This document shows positions 9,869-19,870 of a stretch of 56,803 nt of DNA, piece after piece. This DNA comes from an uncultured Bacteroidales bacterium. GTDB taxonomy: Bacteria > Bacteroidota > Bacteroidia > Bacteroidales > UBA932. Under the pieces are notes generated by a model. The model did no database searches, was not told the DNA's origin, and was given only the letters and a program-made list of their open reading frames with translations. The DNA lies in contig CALVAE010000019.1 in NCBI GenBank assembly GCA_944325465.1, forward strand, positions 1 through 56,803, given 5' to 3'. The position numbers and the translations under genes are program-made. How positions within the stretch are numbered: position 1 is the stretch's first letter; each line of letters begins with the position of its first letter.

Positions 9869-10620
9869 TGTCATCGGTACTTCTTACGGCGGCGTACTTC
9901 CCGCCTGTACAATATTTTGCTGCACTGTCTGAATCTGTCAGACGGTGCATTTTTTCATCGTTTTCACAGGACCTTCCACAAGAAGCGGAATCCGCAGGAG
10001 CCGGACGTAAGAAACCGGTTGTGTATATCGAGGCCTGTGAGAATTATCAGAAGCAGTCCTACCGCAACAGATGTCATTTCTATTCCGCTTCCGGGATGCA
10101 GTCCCTGTCCTTTCCTGTGGTTCACGGGGAAGGTACGGTTTCATTGCCGATAACGGAAATAAGGGTGGACTATTCCCGTCCCTGGCTTCAGCAGCATAAG
10201 AGGGCCATCGTTTCGGCATACAGGTCTTCCGCCTATTTCGAATACTATCAGGATGATCTTTTTGCCATACTTGATAGCAGGCCTGAAACGCTGTGGGATC
10301 TGGATATTTCACTGACAGAGTTTTTTCTTGACAGGATAGGCATTCCTGCTGAACTGAGGCCGACTGACAGGTTTGCCGTACCGGACGGTGCGGTGTGCGG
10401 AGATGGGGTATGGAAGGGACTGCCGTATTGTACGGGATATGATGCCTGTGATCTCAGGGAGGTGATACATCCCAAGCGTCCTGACGATATCCTCCACCGG
10501 CTGGGTAAGGGAAAACCGTATTTCCAGGTCTTTGCCCGGAAATACGGTTTCATCGGTTCGTTGTCCGTGATGGATCTGCTGTTTAACGAAGGTCCTGATT
10601 CAATTTCCTATATTATATAG
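9868..10620 (+). CDS. WbqC-like family protein
   Basis: The 250-residue product begins at GTG 9868, overlapping the lpxA stop by one base. The YFPPVQYFA start and the core NYQKQSYRNRCHFYSA are typical of the WbqC-like family, originally named from O-antigen clusters and common in Bacteroidetes. Its biochemical role is not established. Coupling to lpxA suggests a link to lipopolysaccharide or envelope glycan synthesis; that is inference. The frame is intact and ends 18 bases before repeat copy B. Confidence 0.85.
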   Translation: MSSVLLTAAYFPPVQYFAALSESVRRCIFSSFSQDLPQEAESAGAGRKKPVVYIEACENYQKQSYRNRCHFYSASGMQSLSFPVVHGEGTVSLPITEIRVDYSRPWLQQHKRAIVSAYRSSAYFEYYQDDLFAILDSRPETLWDLDISLTEFFLDRIGIPAELRPTDRFAVPDGAVCGDGVWKGLPYCTGYDACDLREVIHPKRPDDILHRLGKGKPYFQVFARKYGFIGSLSVMDLLFNEGPDSISYII

Positions 10621-10637
10621 TTGATTCAGCCTTCTCT

Positions 10638-10763
10638 GTCATCCTGATAGCGTATTCAGCCTTTTCAGTCATTTTGATAGCGTATTCAACTTTCAGTCAT
10701 CTTGATAGCGTATTCAACTTTCTTTGTCATCCTGAACGGAGCCGCAGGCGGAGTGAAGGATCT
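10638..10763. repeat. Intergenic repeat element, copy B, with about 30-bp tandem units
   Basis: Three units of 28-30 bp beginning GTCATCCTGATAGCGTATTC or close variants start at 10638, 10668 and 10696. A fourth GTCATCCTGA at 10726 then runs into the conserved arm that ends GTGAAGGATCT at 10763. The same arm occurs in copy A, but the tandem spacer is different. It lies between the WbqC-like gene and the convergent outer-membrane gene. Confidence 0.75.
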
Positions 10764-10789
10764 GGAGTACCGTCCGGTACATCTGCCGT

Positions 10790-12478
10790 TTAGAAGCGGA
10801 AACCGAAAGTGAGGGCTATGTTGAAGAGCCATCTCCTGCTCAGTATTTCAGGAGTGTCCACATTATAGTCTATGACCGCGTCTTCACCATCGATTACGTA
10901 GTAGTCGTAAGGGTAGATGTATTCGTCGGAATATCTTGTGGCCTGGAATGCAAGGTCGGCGAAGAAGGACCCGTTGGAACTGTAGCCTAGTCCGCATGAA
11001 AACCTGTTGGTGTTGGCCTTTACGTTTCTCAACATCCCGTCTGTGTCGTAGTATTTTTCCGGAGACGTAGTCAGACCGTATCCTGCCCTGATGGCAAGAC
11101 TGCTTATGGGTTTGACCTCGATACCTGCCCGGAACATGTGCGACTGTCCCATATAGGTGCGGATGTCTTCGTTCATAGGGTCGAAGCCGGTATTGTCGTT
11201 CGTATCCGCTTCACGGAATCTCATCCTTCCGTAATCCGCCATCTCGTAGTCGGCGCTGATTACTGCGAAATTACCGAATGTGAATGCCGCTCCCACATTG
11301 AACCGGAACGGGGAGACAAGGTTGTAGTCGTATTCGTTGTCCGGAGTTTCCGCTTCATGATTTCCGTAGTCGGAATAGGTGTTGACTCCTGCTGTGGTTT
11401 TCCAGGTCTCCTTGATGTACATCGATGTCGGGGTCTGGATGGCCGTTCCCAGCCTGAGCCCTTCCCACGGAGTGACTATTATTCCGAATTTTCCGTAGAC
11501 TCCGGCTCCTGTCGCATTGTATGTGTTGTTGTATCTCAACGACCTGAATTCTGTCTGGAATGCTCCGTAGTCGGATGCATCACCGCCTGACATTTCCCTG
11601 ATGTAGTATTCCTGACTGTAGGAGAGGGAGGTGATTCCGAGATTGGCTCCGAAATATACCACATCCGAGATGTTGGCTCCGAAATTTATCACGTAGTCGT
11701 ACTTGCTTCCGATGATTCTTCTCGAATATACCTGCTCTATCGTATTGCCGTCCAGCCCGAGTCCGTCAATGAAGTAGGCTCCCGGATTGTCCGGGTCCTT
11801 GCTCAGATAGTAGTTCTCGTTTACTCCCGCGTAGTCGTACGGGAGAGTGAATTCGGTGCCGGTATCGGGGTCTGTCCCTCCGATAGGGTCGATTATGCCG
11901 GACTCATAGCCGAGGATAATGTCGAACGGGATATCCGAGTCATAGTACGGGTCATAATTGTCCGTGAGGATAAGGTCGTCCACATGTATTCCCTGAGCGA
12001 AGGAGGCAAGCGCTCCGGCGAAGGAGGTGTTGGAGTTGAGTCCTCTGACGTACAGGTTGTCATTGTAGGTATTTGTCCTGTTGACGACAAATCCGAGTGT
12101 CCAGTTCTTTATTCCGGATGTGCGGAAAGTGTCGAAATTGATGGTGAAACCTATGTTCGGCATGGAAAATCTGGCCATAGGGGTCCTGTATTGTCTCTGG
12201 AAGTAATCCGGTGCGGTGCCTCCGGAAGTGTTGGAGGATATCGATACTCCCGGAGTGATGGTTATCTGGGAATATCTTGCTACCGCCGAGCCTGCCGGAT
12301 TGATGCTGACTGATCCCAGATCCCCGCCCAGGGCAGTGAATGCATTCCCCATTGCCATTGTCCTTGCCGTCCCTTCATAGTGGTTTTCACTGAATCTGAA
12401 TGCGTCATACATGGTCTGCGCCTTTGCTCCCGCCACCGCCGACCCGATCAGCAGTAATGTAATCGCTGTCTTTTTCAT
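10790..12478 (-). CDS. FadL/OmpP1/TodX-type outer membrane protein
   Basis: The 562-residue product has a signal peptide ending AGAKAQ. The mature N-terminus (EGTARTMAMGNAFTALGGD, then NPAG) is the hallmark of the OMPP1/FadL/TodX barrel group, often annotated as hemin or hydrophobic-compound transporters in Bacteroidetes. The remainder shows amphipathic beta-strands ending in ALTFGFRF, with a terminal Phe suited to BAM insertion. The substrate is unknown. It starts 21 bases after the upstream lipoprotein gene, so the two are probably co-transcribed. Confidence 0.88.
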   Translation of the reverse strand: MKKTAITLLLIGSAVAGAKAQTMYDAFRFSENHYEGTARTMAMGNAFTALGGDLGSVSINPAGSAVARYSQITITPGVSISSNTSGGTAPDYFQRQYRTPMARFSMPNIGFTINFDTFRTSGIKNWTLGFVVNRTNTYNDNLYVRGLNSNTSFAGALASFAQGIHVDDLILTDNYDPYYDSDIPFDIILGYESGIIDPIGGTDPDTGTEFTLPYDYAGVNENYYLSKDPDNPGAYFIDGLGLDGNTIEQVYSRRIIGSKYDYVINFGANISDVVYFGANLGITSLSYSQEYYIREMSGGDASDYGAFQTEFRSLRYNNTYNATGAGVYGKFGIIVTPWEGLRLGTAIQTPTSMYIKETWKTTAGVNTYSDYGNHEAETPDNEYDYNLVSPFRFNVGAAFTFGNFAVISADYEMADYGRMRFREADTNDNTGFDPMNEDIRTYMGQSHMFRAGIEVKPISSLAIRAGYGLTTSPEKYYDTDGMLRNVKANTNRFSCGLGYSSNGSFFADLAFQATRYSDEYIYPYDYYVIDGEDAVIDYNVDTPEILSRRWLFNIALTFGFRF

Positions 12479-12499
12479 ATCACTGTCTTTTGCCGTTAA

Positions 12500-13807
12500 C
12501 TATCTGCGCCTTCCGCCGCCTGAAGAGCCTCTGCTCATGCCGCTGCTTCTTGATCCTCCTGAATAGCCTGAAGAGCGGGAGAAGGACGGAGTTGAACTTC
12601 TGTTGTAACTTGGAGTCGAACTCCTGTTGTAACTTGGGGTACTGCTTCTGTTGTAGCCGGAGGAAGTGTTTCTGTCGTATCCCGAAGAAGTACTCCTGTT
12701 ATAACTTGATGAAGAGGTGCTTCTGTTGTAGGTTGAGGAAGTACCCCTGTTGTAGGAACCGCGGTTGTAACTAGATGAAGTGCTTCTGTCATATCCGGAA
12801 ACCGTACCCCTGCCGTAACTTGAAGATGCGCTTGAAGGTCTGCGGTAATTGGTCGTCCTTGGACTTGATGACGAAGAACTTGCCCTGTGGATAGTGCTGC
12901 CCGTACCTGAGACGGTTCCTGCCGATACCGTCCCTGCCGTTACTGTTCCAGCCCTTCTGCTGCGGGTCACTGATGATGAACGTGAAGCGGAGGTCGACAC
13001 TATGCTGCCGGACTGCGTCCTTCTTACCACCGGAGTGGCTGAACTGGAAGTGCTTCTGGTCGTGAGGGCCGTCGTCCTTCTGGAGACTCCCGACGATCTT
13101 CTTGAAATGGCGGAAGAGTTCTGTCTCCCGACACTGCTTGTCCTGGAGAATCCCGGACTGTTCCTCCTGCCGACTGTCGAAGCACGTGACCCGTAGAAAT
13201 AATTGTTGTTGGTTACGTAGACCGGACCGTGATGGTGGTGGACAGGATGTCCGTACCATCCCCAGTGGTGATATGGCCCCCAGTACCACGGATCATGCCA
13301 GCCTCCCCAGTACCACGGATCGTAGAACGGTGAAGTCCATCCCCAATACCAACTGTCGTACCACCAGTCCCTCCAGTACCAAGAGCCGTAGTACCATGGC
13401 CTGTAGTATCTCCAGGTCCCGAAATACCATGGGTCCCAGTAGAATGACGAGTAGTACCACGGATCAGGGTCCGGGTCAAAATAGATTGTCAGATCGGTGG
13501 AATCTGGGATTGTGACTGTCGCTCCCGTGTTGTTCGTGACCTTGATCGTGGCGGAACTGCTTTCAGGAATGGTTATGGTTTTCGGTTCGTCTCCGAGAAG
13601 ATAGATTTCGGAACTCTTCGTCTGTTCCACCAGATTGTCTATTTCCTTCGAGTCGTTTTCCGCTGTCAGCCTTTCCCTGGCATTGTCGGATCTTGTGATG
13701 TAGATCCCGTCCTGAAATCTCTGTGCCGATGAGGAGTACCGGACCGCAGTCCCACATGCTGACAATATCAGCACGGCAGACGCCAAGACTGTAATTCTCT
13801 TTTTCAT
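12500..13807 (-). CDS. Trp/Tyr-rich lipoprotein with Ser/Arg/Tyr repeats
   Basis: I do not recognise a characterised family. The 435-residue product has a lipoprotein signal with lipobox LSAC (Cys18). Residues 19-110 look like an ordinary small beta-rich domain. Residues 116-190 are extraordinarily aromatic, with about 19 Trp and many Tyr in a D-P-W-Y-W pattern followed by a His cluster. Residues 205-435 are low-complexity Ser/Thr/Arg/Gly/Tyr, ending in near-exact SSTPSYNR repeats and an R-rich tail. Related 'WYWG' lipoproteins occur in Bacteroidetes, with no known role. It sits 21 bases upstream of the OmpP1-type gene, suggesting a shared envelope function. Length in relatives will vary because of the repeats. 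Confidence 0.8.
   Translation of the reverse strand: MKKRITVLASAVLILSACGTAVRYSSSAQRFQDGIYITRSDNARERLTAENDSKEIDNLVEQTKSSEIYLLGDEPKTITIPESSSATIKVTNNTGATVTIPDSTDLTIYFDPDPDPWYYSSFYWDPWYFGTWRYYRPWYYGSWYWRDWWYDSWYWGWTSPFYDPWYWGGWHDPWYWGPYHHWGWYGHPVHHHHGPVYVTNNNYFYGSRASTVGRRNSPGFSRTSSVGRQNSSAISRRSSGVSRRTTALTTRSTSSSATPVVRRTQSGSIVSTSASRSSSVTRSRRAGTVTAGTVSAGTVSGTGSTIHRASSSSSSPRTTNYRRPSSASSSYGRGTVSGYDRSTSSSYNRGSYNRGTSSTYNRSTSSSSYNRSTSSGYDRNTSSGYNRSSTPSYNRSSTPSYNRSSTPSFSRSSGYSGGSRSSGMSRGSSGGGRRR
12590..12800 (-). repeat. In-gene tandem repeats encoding Ser/Tyr/Asn/Arg units
   Basis: The 3' third of the lipoprotein gene consists of near-identical units of about 24-27 bases encoding YNRSSTPS or YNRSTSSG. 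The three SSTPSYNR-type units next to 12600-12650 are closest to each other. Unit length is a multiple of three, so copy number can change without breaking the frame. Confidence 0.7.
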
Positions 13808-13863
13808 ATTCGTCCTCCTGTTTTTCCGTTCCTGTCAGCCGCCGTCCTGATTTTTTCTGAAAA

Positions 13864-13898
13864 TTTGGGCGGTTTCTGACATTATATTTATACCTTTG
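13864..13898 (+). promoter_or_regulatory. Promoter for proS
   Basis: A TACCTTTG -7 box (13891-13898) with TTTG at 13864-13867, 23 bases upstream, a slightly long spacing. It lies about 90 bases before the proS ATG, in the divergent gap with the lipoprotein gene. Confidence 0.55.
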
Positions 13899-13988
13899 CG
13901 GCTTGGATGCATTGCAATATCTATACCTTTATTATAGATGCAATTTCCGTCACAATGTAAAAATAATTTACGGATTAAAAAAGTTATA

Positions 13989-15467
13989 ATGGCAAAAGAG
14001 GTTACTAAGAGGTCTGAAAACTATTCACAGTGGTATGACAATCTTGTCGTGAAGGCCGATCTTGCGGAGCGTTCTGCAGTAAGGGGATGTATGGTCATAA
14101 AGCCTTACGGATATGCGATATGGGAGAAAATGCAGCATATACTGGATTCCAAATTCAAGGAGACCGGGCATCAGAACGCATATTTCCCCCTGTTCATTCC
14201 GAAATCCTTCCTGAGCAGGGAGGCGGAGCATGTCGAAGGTTTTGCCAAGGAGTGTGCGGTGGTGACCCATCACAGGCTGATGTCCAATCCTGACGGTCCG
14301 GGTGTAGTCGTTGATCCGTCGGCAAGACTGGAGGAGGAACTGGTTGTAAGGCCGACTTCCGAGACGATAATCTGGAATACATACAAGAACTGGGTGACTT
14401 CGTGGAGGGACCTTCCGATTCTCTGCAACCAGTGGGCCAATGTGGTAAGATGGGAAATGAGGACCCGTCTGTTCCTGCGTACTGCGGAATTCCTCTGGCA
14501 GGAGGGACATACCGCACATGCGACAAGTGAGGAAGCCGTGGAAGAGGCTACCAGGATGGTCAACGTCTATGCCGATTTTGCCAGAAACTATATGGCCATG
14601 CCGGTCGTGGTGGGACACAAGAGTCCTAACGAAAGATTTGCCGGAGCCCTTGATACCCTGACCATCGAGGCCATGATGCAGGACGGCAAGGCCCTTCAGG
14701 CCGGGACTTCCCATTTCCTGGGCCAGAATTTCGCCAAGGCTTTCGATGTGCAGTTCACCAACAGGGAAGGGAAGCAGGAATATGTGTGGGCGACTTCGTG
14801 GGGAGTATCCACCCGTCTGATGGGTGCCCTTATCATGGCTCACGGAGATGATAACGGCCTTGTGCTGCCTCCTGCCCTCGCTCCTATCCAGGTGGTTATG
14901 GTGCCTATCTACAAGTCTCCGGAGGAGAGGACGTCCATTCTTGACAAGATGGATGAACTGAAGAAGGAACTGGAGGCCCACGGACATACGGTAAAAATCG
15001 ATGACAGGGATACCCTCAGACCGGGATTCAAGTTTGCTGAATGGGAACTGAAGGGAGTTCCTGTGAGGATAGCCATCGGTCCGCGAGACATGGAGAACGG
15101 CACTGTCGAACTTGCCCGCCGTGATACTCTGGAGAAGACTTCCGCACCTCAGGAGGGACTTGGCAGGAGGATAGAGGAACTTCTTGATGAGATTCAGAAG
15201 AATATCTATGCGAAAGCGTTGAAATTCAGGGATGAGCATATCATCAAGGTCGATACCTGGGAGGATTTCAAGGAGAAGATAGAGCAGGGAGGATTCCTGC
15301 TTTGCCATTGGGACGGAACGACTGAGACGGAAGAGAGGATAAAGGAAGAGACCAAGGCTACAATCCGGTGCATCCCTATAGATACTGCGGTTTGCGAGGA
15401 GGAAGGGAAGTGCGTCTATAGCGGAAAGCCGTCTCACAGGAGGGTGCTGTTTGCCCGTTCCTACTGA
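13989..15467 (+). CDS. proS: Prolyl-tRNA synthetase (short, eukaryote/archaeal-like type)
   Basis: The 492-residue class II aminoacyl-tRNA synthetase charges tRNA-Pro. Motif 2 is clear in [20 protein letters not shown], followed by [20 protein letters not shown] and WQEGHTAHA; the anticodon-binding domain follows, and the C-terminal zinc-type domain ends in a terminal Tyr (RVLFARSY), a hallmark of this ProRS type. It lacks the bacterial-type editing insertion. ATG 13989 is chosen over an upstream in-frame ATG (13938) because it gives the family start [16 protein letters not shown]. Confidence 0.97.
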   Translation: MAKEVTKRSENYSQWYDNLVVKADLAERSAVRGCMVIKPYGYAIWEKMQHILDSKFKETGHQNAYFPLFIPKSFLSREAEHVEGFAKECAVVTHHRLMSNPDGPGVVVDPSARLEEELVVRPTSETIIWNTYKNWVTSWRDLPILCNQWANVVRWEMRTRLFLRTAEFLWQEGHTAHATSEEAVEEATRMVNVYADFARNYMAMPVVVGHKSPNERFAGALDTLTIEAMMQDGKALQAGTSHFLGQNFAKAFDVQFTNREGKQEYVWATSWGVSTRLMGALIMAHGDDNGLVLPPALAPIQVVMVPIYKSPEERTSILDKMDELKKELEAHGHTVKIDDRDTLRPGFKFAEWELKGVPVRIAIGPRDMENGTVELARRDTLEKTSAPQEGLGRRIEELLDEIQKNIYAKALKFRDEHIIKVDTWEDFKEKIEQGGFLLCHWDGTTETEERIKEETKATIRCIPIDTAVCEEEGKCVYSGKPSHRRVLFARSY

Positions 15468-15501
15468 TGCTGACGGAAGGATGCCCCGAACACCAGTGTC
15501 T

Positions 15502-16605
15502 ATGAGAAAGATGTTTTTGACGGCGGGACTGCTGTGTGTATGCGCGGCGGTTTCCGCCCAGGAAATCCTGACCGATGCACAGAAGGCTGCGGCCGAAGCG
15601 GCCATGGCTTTGAGCAATGCCCCTGAGAACAAGGAGACCATAGCCGAAAGACCGAAATTCTGGAACAATTCCCTGTCCACCAAGATTGACTTCGGGCATA
15701 CCGGCCTCTTTAACTGGGCTGCGGGAGGACATAACAGTTATTCCCTCAAGGCGTATATAGACGGGAATGCCAATTATGCCAAAGAAAGCGTTTCGTGGAC
15801 GAACAGGCTTCAGCTGGATTACGGTTTCCTTTATTCGGCAGACAAGCCGGTATTGCAGAAAAGCGATGACCGCATCTATCTGGAGAGCAAGTTCGGATAC
15901 AGGGCGGTGGACAAACTGTTCATATCCGCTGAGTACAGTTTCAAGTCGCAGTTCACGAATACGTATGAATATCCGACGCCTTCATCGAGGGCGGACGGGT
16001 CTGCCCTTCCCGAGGGTGAGGAATACAATACCGCCGACTGGAACAAGGCCAGGAAACTCAAGTCCGGACTCTTCTCCCCGGCCAATATGACTCTTGGTCT
16101 CGGTCTTGACTATAATCCTTTCAAGTGGCTGACAGTCAATCTGGCTCCTCTTACAGGAGGTATCGTGTTCGTGGATGACCCCAGACTCAGGTCCAGTTAC
16201 AGCATGCCTCTTGTAGACGAGAATTCCTCTGCCATTGATACGTCTACGGAAGAGGGCATGGTGGCGAACGGACTGCGGTACAGACCGGCAAGATTCGAGT
16301 TCGGTGCCCAGTTGAAGGTGGACGTAAAGGTCAATGTAAATGACAATTTCAAGTACACCTCGCAGATACTCCTGTTCTCCAACTATCTGAAGAATCCTCA
16401 GAATATCAGGGTCAACTGGGACAACAGAATCGAATGGAAACTGGCAAGGTTCTTCTCGCTGCTGTTTACGACAAACCTTATCTATGACGATACGGTAATG
16501 ATATCCAAGGTGGAGAAGGACGGTACAACGACAAATCATCAGAGGGTCCAGTTCAAGGAGTCGCTTTCATTCGGTTTCACATATACCATTGCAACGAAGA
16601 AATAG
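15502..16605 (+). CDS. DUF3078 family envelope protein
   Basis: The product of about 367 residues starts with a signal peptide (MRKMFLTAGLLCVCAAVSAQ). The segment SLSTKIDFGHTGLFNWAAGG, followed by alternating strands to the C-terminus (FGFTYTIATKK), matches the DUF3078 family, which is restricted to Bacteroidetes and thought to form a beta-barrel or surface protein. Its function is unknown. I prefer ATG 15502, which gives a clean signal peptide; upstream in-frame ATGs at 15451 and 15481 overlap or abut the end of proS. The stop is followed at once by tilS. Confidence 0.82.
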   Translation: MRKMFLTAGLLCVCAAVSAQEILTDAQKAAAEAAMALSNAPENKETIAERPKFWNNSLSTKIDFGHTGLFNWAAGGHNSYSLKAYIDGNANYAKESVSWTNRLQLDYGFLYSADKPVLQKSDDRIYLESKFGYRAVDKLFISAEYSFKSQFTNTYEYPTPSSRADGSALPEGEEYNTADWNKARKLKSGLFSPANMTLGLGLDYNPFKWLTVNLAPLTGGIVFVDDPRLRSSYSMPLVDENSSAIDTSTEEGMVANGLRYRPARFEFGAQLKVDVKVNVNDNFKYTSQILLFSNYLKNPQNIRVNWDNRIEWKLARFFSLLFTTNLIYDDTVMISKVEKDGTTTNHQRVQFKESLSFGFTYTIATKK

Positions 16606-16607
16606 TG

Positions 16608-18083
16608 ATGCAGAGGCGGTTCGATGCCATAATGGAGGAAATCCTGCGGGTCACCGGGAATGACTGTCCCCGGAAAGACGGAACCGCTATCCGGATGTTG
16701 CTGGCGGTAAGCGGCGGTATCGATTCGATGTGCATGGCCGACCTTGCCCTTCATTCGGCTTCCGGTCTGCGGTTCGCCGTGGCCCATTGCAATTTCCATC
16801 TGAGAGGGACGGAAAGCGATTCCGATACCGCCCTTGTCCGGGACTGGTGTGGCAGGAACGGAATCGGGATTTACGTTGCCGACTTCGATACTTCAAGGTA
16901 TGCCTCCGAGAACGGCCTGAGCATTGAGATGGCTGCAAGAGAGTTGCGTTACAGATGGTTCGGCAGTCTGTGCAGGGAGCATGGTTTTGCGGGAGTGCTG
17001 GTCGCCCATAATGCCAATGACAATGCGGAGACCCTGGTACTGAACCTGCTCAGGGGAACCGGCTTGAGGGGGCTTGCTGGCATGGGGACGGTTTCTCCTT
17101 TGCCGTTCTGTCCCGAAGAGACTGGTTGCATCCGTACCCCGTTTGTCGGACGGCCTTTGCTTGATTTTACACGGAAACAGATAGAGGGCCATGTCCGTTC
17201 GGAAGGAATCCTTTATCATGAGGACAGCACGAATGCCGATACCGCCTACAGGCGTAACAGGATAAGGAATGAGGTTTTCCCTTTATTCGAAAAGATAAAT
17301 CCTTCTTTTGTCAGGACCCTTAACCGGGAGATGAAGTATCTTGCCAGTGCGGAAGGCCTGCTGGAAGAACTGGTCGGGACGTCTTTCCCTGACCGGAGCC
17401 GGAAAACCAGCCGGCAGCAGGAAGGGGAGACGAGAATCACTATCAGAGAACTGCTTGCATGCAGACATTGGCAGTATCTCCTGTATATGGACCTGGAGCC
17501 GTTCGGATTCAACAGTGCGGCTATTGCTTCGGTCGGGAGGCTTGTTTCAGAGGCGGAAGCAGGCCGGACGACTCTGGCAGGAAAGACATTCCGTTCGGAG
17601 ACCCATCTTCTCGTGACTTCTGCAACTGAATTGATCATAAGGCCGTTGCCGGATGTCAAGGCGGAGGGTGACGTCCTTGACGGAACAGGTATTCTTACAG
17701 TTGCAGGGCCGGGTACCTATTCCTTCGGCAGAAGCGTCTTTACGGTTGAGTCGAAACGTCGTGCGGACCTGGATTCGCTGAAATGTCCTGAAGGTACGCT
17801 GATATTTGACAGCTCACGCATGCAGTTCCCTTTTGTCTGCCGGAGATGGAGGCGTGGAGACTGGCTGCGTCCGCTGGGAATGAGGGGAAGAAAAAAGGTC
17901 AGTGATCTGTTCACTGACCTGAAATTCGATGCTTTCAAAAAAGCGGAAACCATAGTCTGTGTTCCAGGAGACGGAACGGACAGTCATATCCGTGCTGTCC
18001 TTGGAATCAGAATAGACGATTCCGTGAAAGTCTCATCCGCAACGTCGGAGGTGACCGTAGTCACCCTGCGTAATCCTATCTGA
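16608..18083 (+). CDS. tilS: tRNA(Ile)-lysidine synthase TilS
   Basis: This enzyme converts C34 of the AUA-reading tRNA-Ile to lysidine using ATP, an essential step. The PP-loop AVSGGIDSMCMADLAL is near residue 30, followed by HCNFHLRGTESD and the HNANDNAETLVLNLLRGTG motif typical of TilS. The C-terminal substrate-recognition region includes the RRWRRGDWLRPLGMRGRKKV block. Start ATG 16608; a GTG three bases earlier overlaps the preceding stop. The stop overlaps the convergent sppA stop by eight bases. Confidence 0.95.
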   Translation: MQRRFDAIMEEILRVTGNDCPRKDGTAIRMLLAVSGGIDSMCMADLALHSASGLRFAVAHCNFHLRGTESDSDTALVRDWCGRNGIGIYVADFDTSRYASENGLSIEMAARELRYRWFGSLCREHGFAGVLVAHNANDNAETLVLNLLRGTGLRGLAGMGTVSPLPFCPEETGCIRTPFVGRPLLDFTRKQIEGHVRSEGILYHEDSTNADTAYRRNRIRNEVFPLFEKINPSFVRTLNREMKYLASAEGLLEELVGTSFPDRSRKTSRQQEGETRITIRELLACRHWQYLLYMDLEPFGFNSAAIASVGRLVSEAEAGRTTLAGKTFRSETHLLVTSATELIIRPLPDVKAEGDVLDGTGILTVAGPGTYSFGRSVFTVESKRRADLDSLKCPEGTLIFDSSRMQFPFVCRRWRRGDWLRPLGMRGRKKVSDLFTDLKFDAFKKAETIVCVPGDGTDSHIRAVLGIRIDDSVKVSSATSEVTVVTLRNPI

Positions 18084-19845
18084 TATCCATTTCGTAAGGA
18101 ATGCGAGCATAGATCCGGCCTGTCATTGTCGCGTCCCAGTTCCTGAATGCCTTTTCCACGCCTTCAAACGGAGTGCCGCTGAATATCGTGGCCTCCTGTC
18201 CAAGCATTTCCATGAGGGATTCCATTGTGGTCATGGGCTTTGGATATTCCACTATCTGCCACGACGAGAGATCCACGGAGGAACTTCCTGTCCGGGAGAT
18301 GGCATAGCCGACGGCATCTTCAAGACCGCCGATCTGGTCGACGAGTCCTTTGTCGAGAGCGTCCGTCCCTGCCCAGACCCGGCCCTGTGCGATTTCGTCA
18401 ACGTATGCCTTGTCAAGACTGCGGCCTTCGGCCACGATTGATGTGAATGTGTCGTATATGTCTTCTACCGAGGATTGCAGGTAGGCTATTTCGTCCTGGT
18501 CCAGCGTCCTCATTCCGGAGTACATGTCTCCGTGCCTGTTGGAACTGATGGCTGTTATGTTTATCCCTGCCTTGTCAGCGGTCTTGCTGAAATCGGGAAT
18601 CATGCTGAATACCCCGATCGAGCCGGTAAGGGTGGATGCATCGGAGAAGATGTAGTCACAACTGCTGGAAATCCAGTATCCTCCCGATGCCGCATAACTT
18701 CCGTATGATGCTATGACTGGCTTTACCTGCCTGAGAAGGTCTATCTCGTTCCTGATCTTTGCCGATGCCAGCACGCTGCCTCCGGGAGAATTGACTCTCA
18801 TTACGACGGCCTTGACTGTGGAGTCCCTCCTGACATCGGAAAGGATTGCGGCGAATCTGTCTCCGGCAACCTGCTCCTTTTCATTCCCGTCTATGATTTC
18901 ACCGTTGGCATATACGACCGCTATCCTGTCCTTGGCCTTGTAGTCAGGCAGGACCTTTGCCTTGGCATAGTCTGCAAAAAGAATCTGCGGCATCTCTTCC
19001 AGTTTCGACACTCCGTATAGTCCGCAGAGCCTTTCCCCGAGTTCTTCCCTGGTCATCACTTCATCTACGAGCCCGTATTCCAGAAAATCCCCGGCATTGT
19101 CGAGTTTCAGGTCATCGACAAGGGCATTGAATTCTTCGAATGACATTTCCCTTGCTTCTGCCATCCTGCCTGCCCATCCTTTCCAGAGGGAATTTACCAT
19201 TACCTGATTCTGCTCCCTGTTTTCCGGGCTTATGGAGTTGCGGATGAACGTTTCCCCGGCGGATTTGTATTTCCCGTGACGGATCAGCTGCACGTTTACC
19301 CCGAATTTGTCCAGAATGTCTTTCAGAAAGACCATCTGGCTGGAGAAGCCTGTCATCAGGTTCATTCCTCCGTCATAGTCTGACATGAATATCTTGTCGG
19401 ATACGGAAGCCAGATAGTATGATGCGTTCGACGGGGTCTCTATGAAAGAGATGACCGCCTTGCCGCTTGCCCTGAATCTTTCGAGGGCTGTCCTGAATTC
19501 TTCAATGCATCCCATCTCTCCTGCCGTCCCGTCTGGCTTGAGGTAGATGAATCTGACTGAAGGGTCAAGGGCCGCTTCCCTGATGGCGCTTACCGCTGTC
19601 CATATTCCGACCGATGTCCTGGTTTCCCCTTCAAGGACACCCCTGATATCCGAAGGCATGGTCTGTTCGGTCAGTGTGATCCTTGACATGTCCACCGTGA
19701 GTACCCCTTCACGAGGCATGACCGGCTGGGTGTTGCCGAGAGCCGCCAGCGAACCTATTATCCCGAATGCGATGAAGGTCATTGCAACTCCCACGATGAG
19801 GCAGCCGAGTACAGCCGCAAGGGTCATTTTTACAAAATCTTTCAT
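18076..19845 (-). CDS. sppA: Signal peptide peptidase SppA (67-kDa type)
   Basis: The product of about 589 residues is an inner-membrane serine protease with one N-terminal membrane segment (residues 1-40) and tandem S49 domains. It degrades leftover signal peptides. The first half supplies the catalytic Lys (GKYKSAGETF context). The second half supplies the Ser in YAASGGYWISSSCDYI after MRVNSPGGSVLAS, matching the Lys/Ser dyad of E. coli SppA. ATG 19845 (MKDFVKMTLAA) is preferred over the upstream in-frame ATG at 19869. The end overlaps the end of tilS. Confidence 0.94.
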   Translation of the reverse strand: MKDFVKMTLAAVLGCLIVGVAMTFIAFGIIGSLAALGNTQPVMPREGVLTVDMSRITLTEQTMPSDIRGVLEGETRTSVGIWTAVSAIREAALDPSVRFIYLKPDGTAGEMGCIEEFRTALERFRASGKAVISFIETPSNASYYLASVSDKIFMSDYDGGMNLMTGFSSQMVFLKDILDKFGVNVQLIRHGKYKSAGETFIRNSISPENREQNQVMVNSLWKGWAGRMAEAREMSFEEFNALVDDLKLDNAGDFLEYGLVDEVMTREELGERLCGLYGVSKLEEMPQILFADYAKAKVLPDYKAKDRIAVVYANGEIIDGNEKEQVAGDRFAAILSDVRRDSTVKAVVMRVNSPGGSVLASAKIRNEIDLLRQVKPVIASYGSYAASGGYWISSSCDYIFSDASTLTGSIGVFSMIPDFSKTADKAGINITAISSNRHGDMYSGMRTLDQDEIAYLQSSVEDIYDTFTSIVAEGRSLDKAYVDEIAQGRVWAGTDALDKGLVDQIGGLEDAVGYAISRTGSSSVDLSSWQIVEYPKPMTTMESLMEMLGQEATIFSGTPFEGVEKAFRNWDATMTGRIYARIPYEMDIR

Positions 19846-19870
19846 ATGTCCGTTAATGTTTACAATCATA

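Noticed and set aside
14025..15683. 552-codon minus-strand open frame
   Set aside because: Fully antisense to proS, with no recognisable domain; proS itself is unambiguous.
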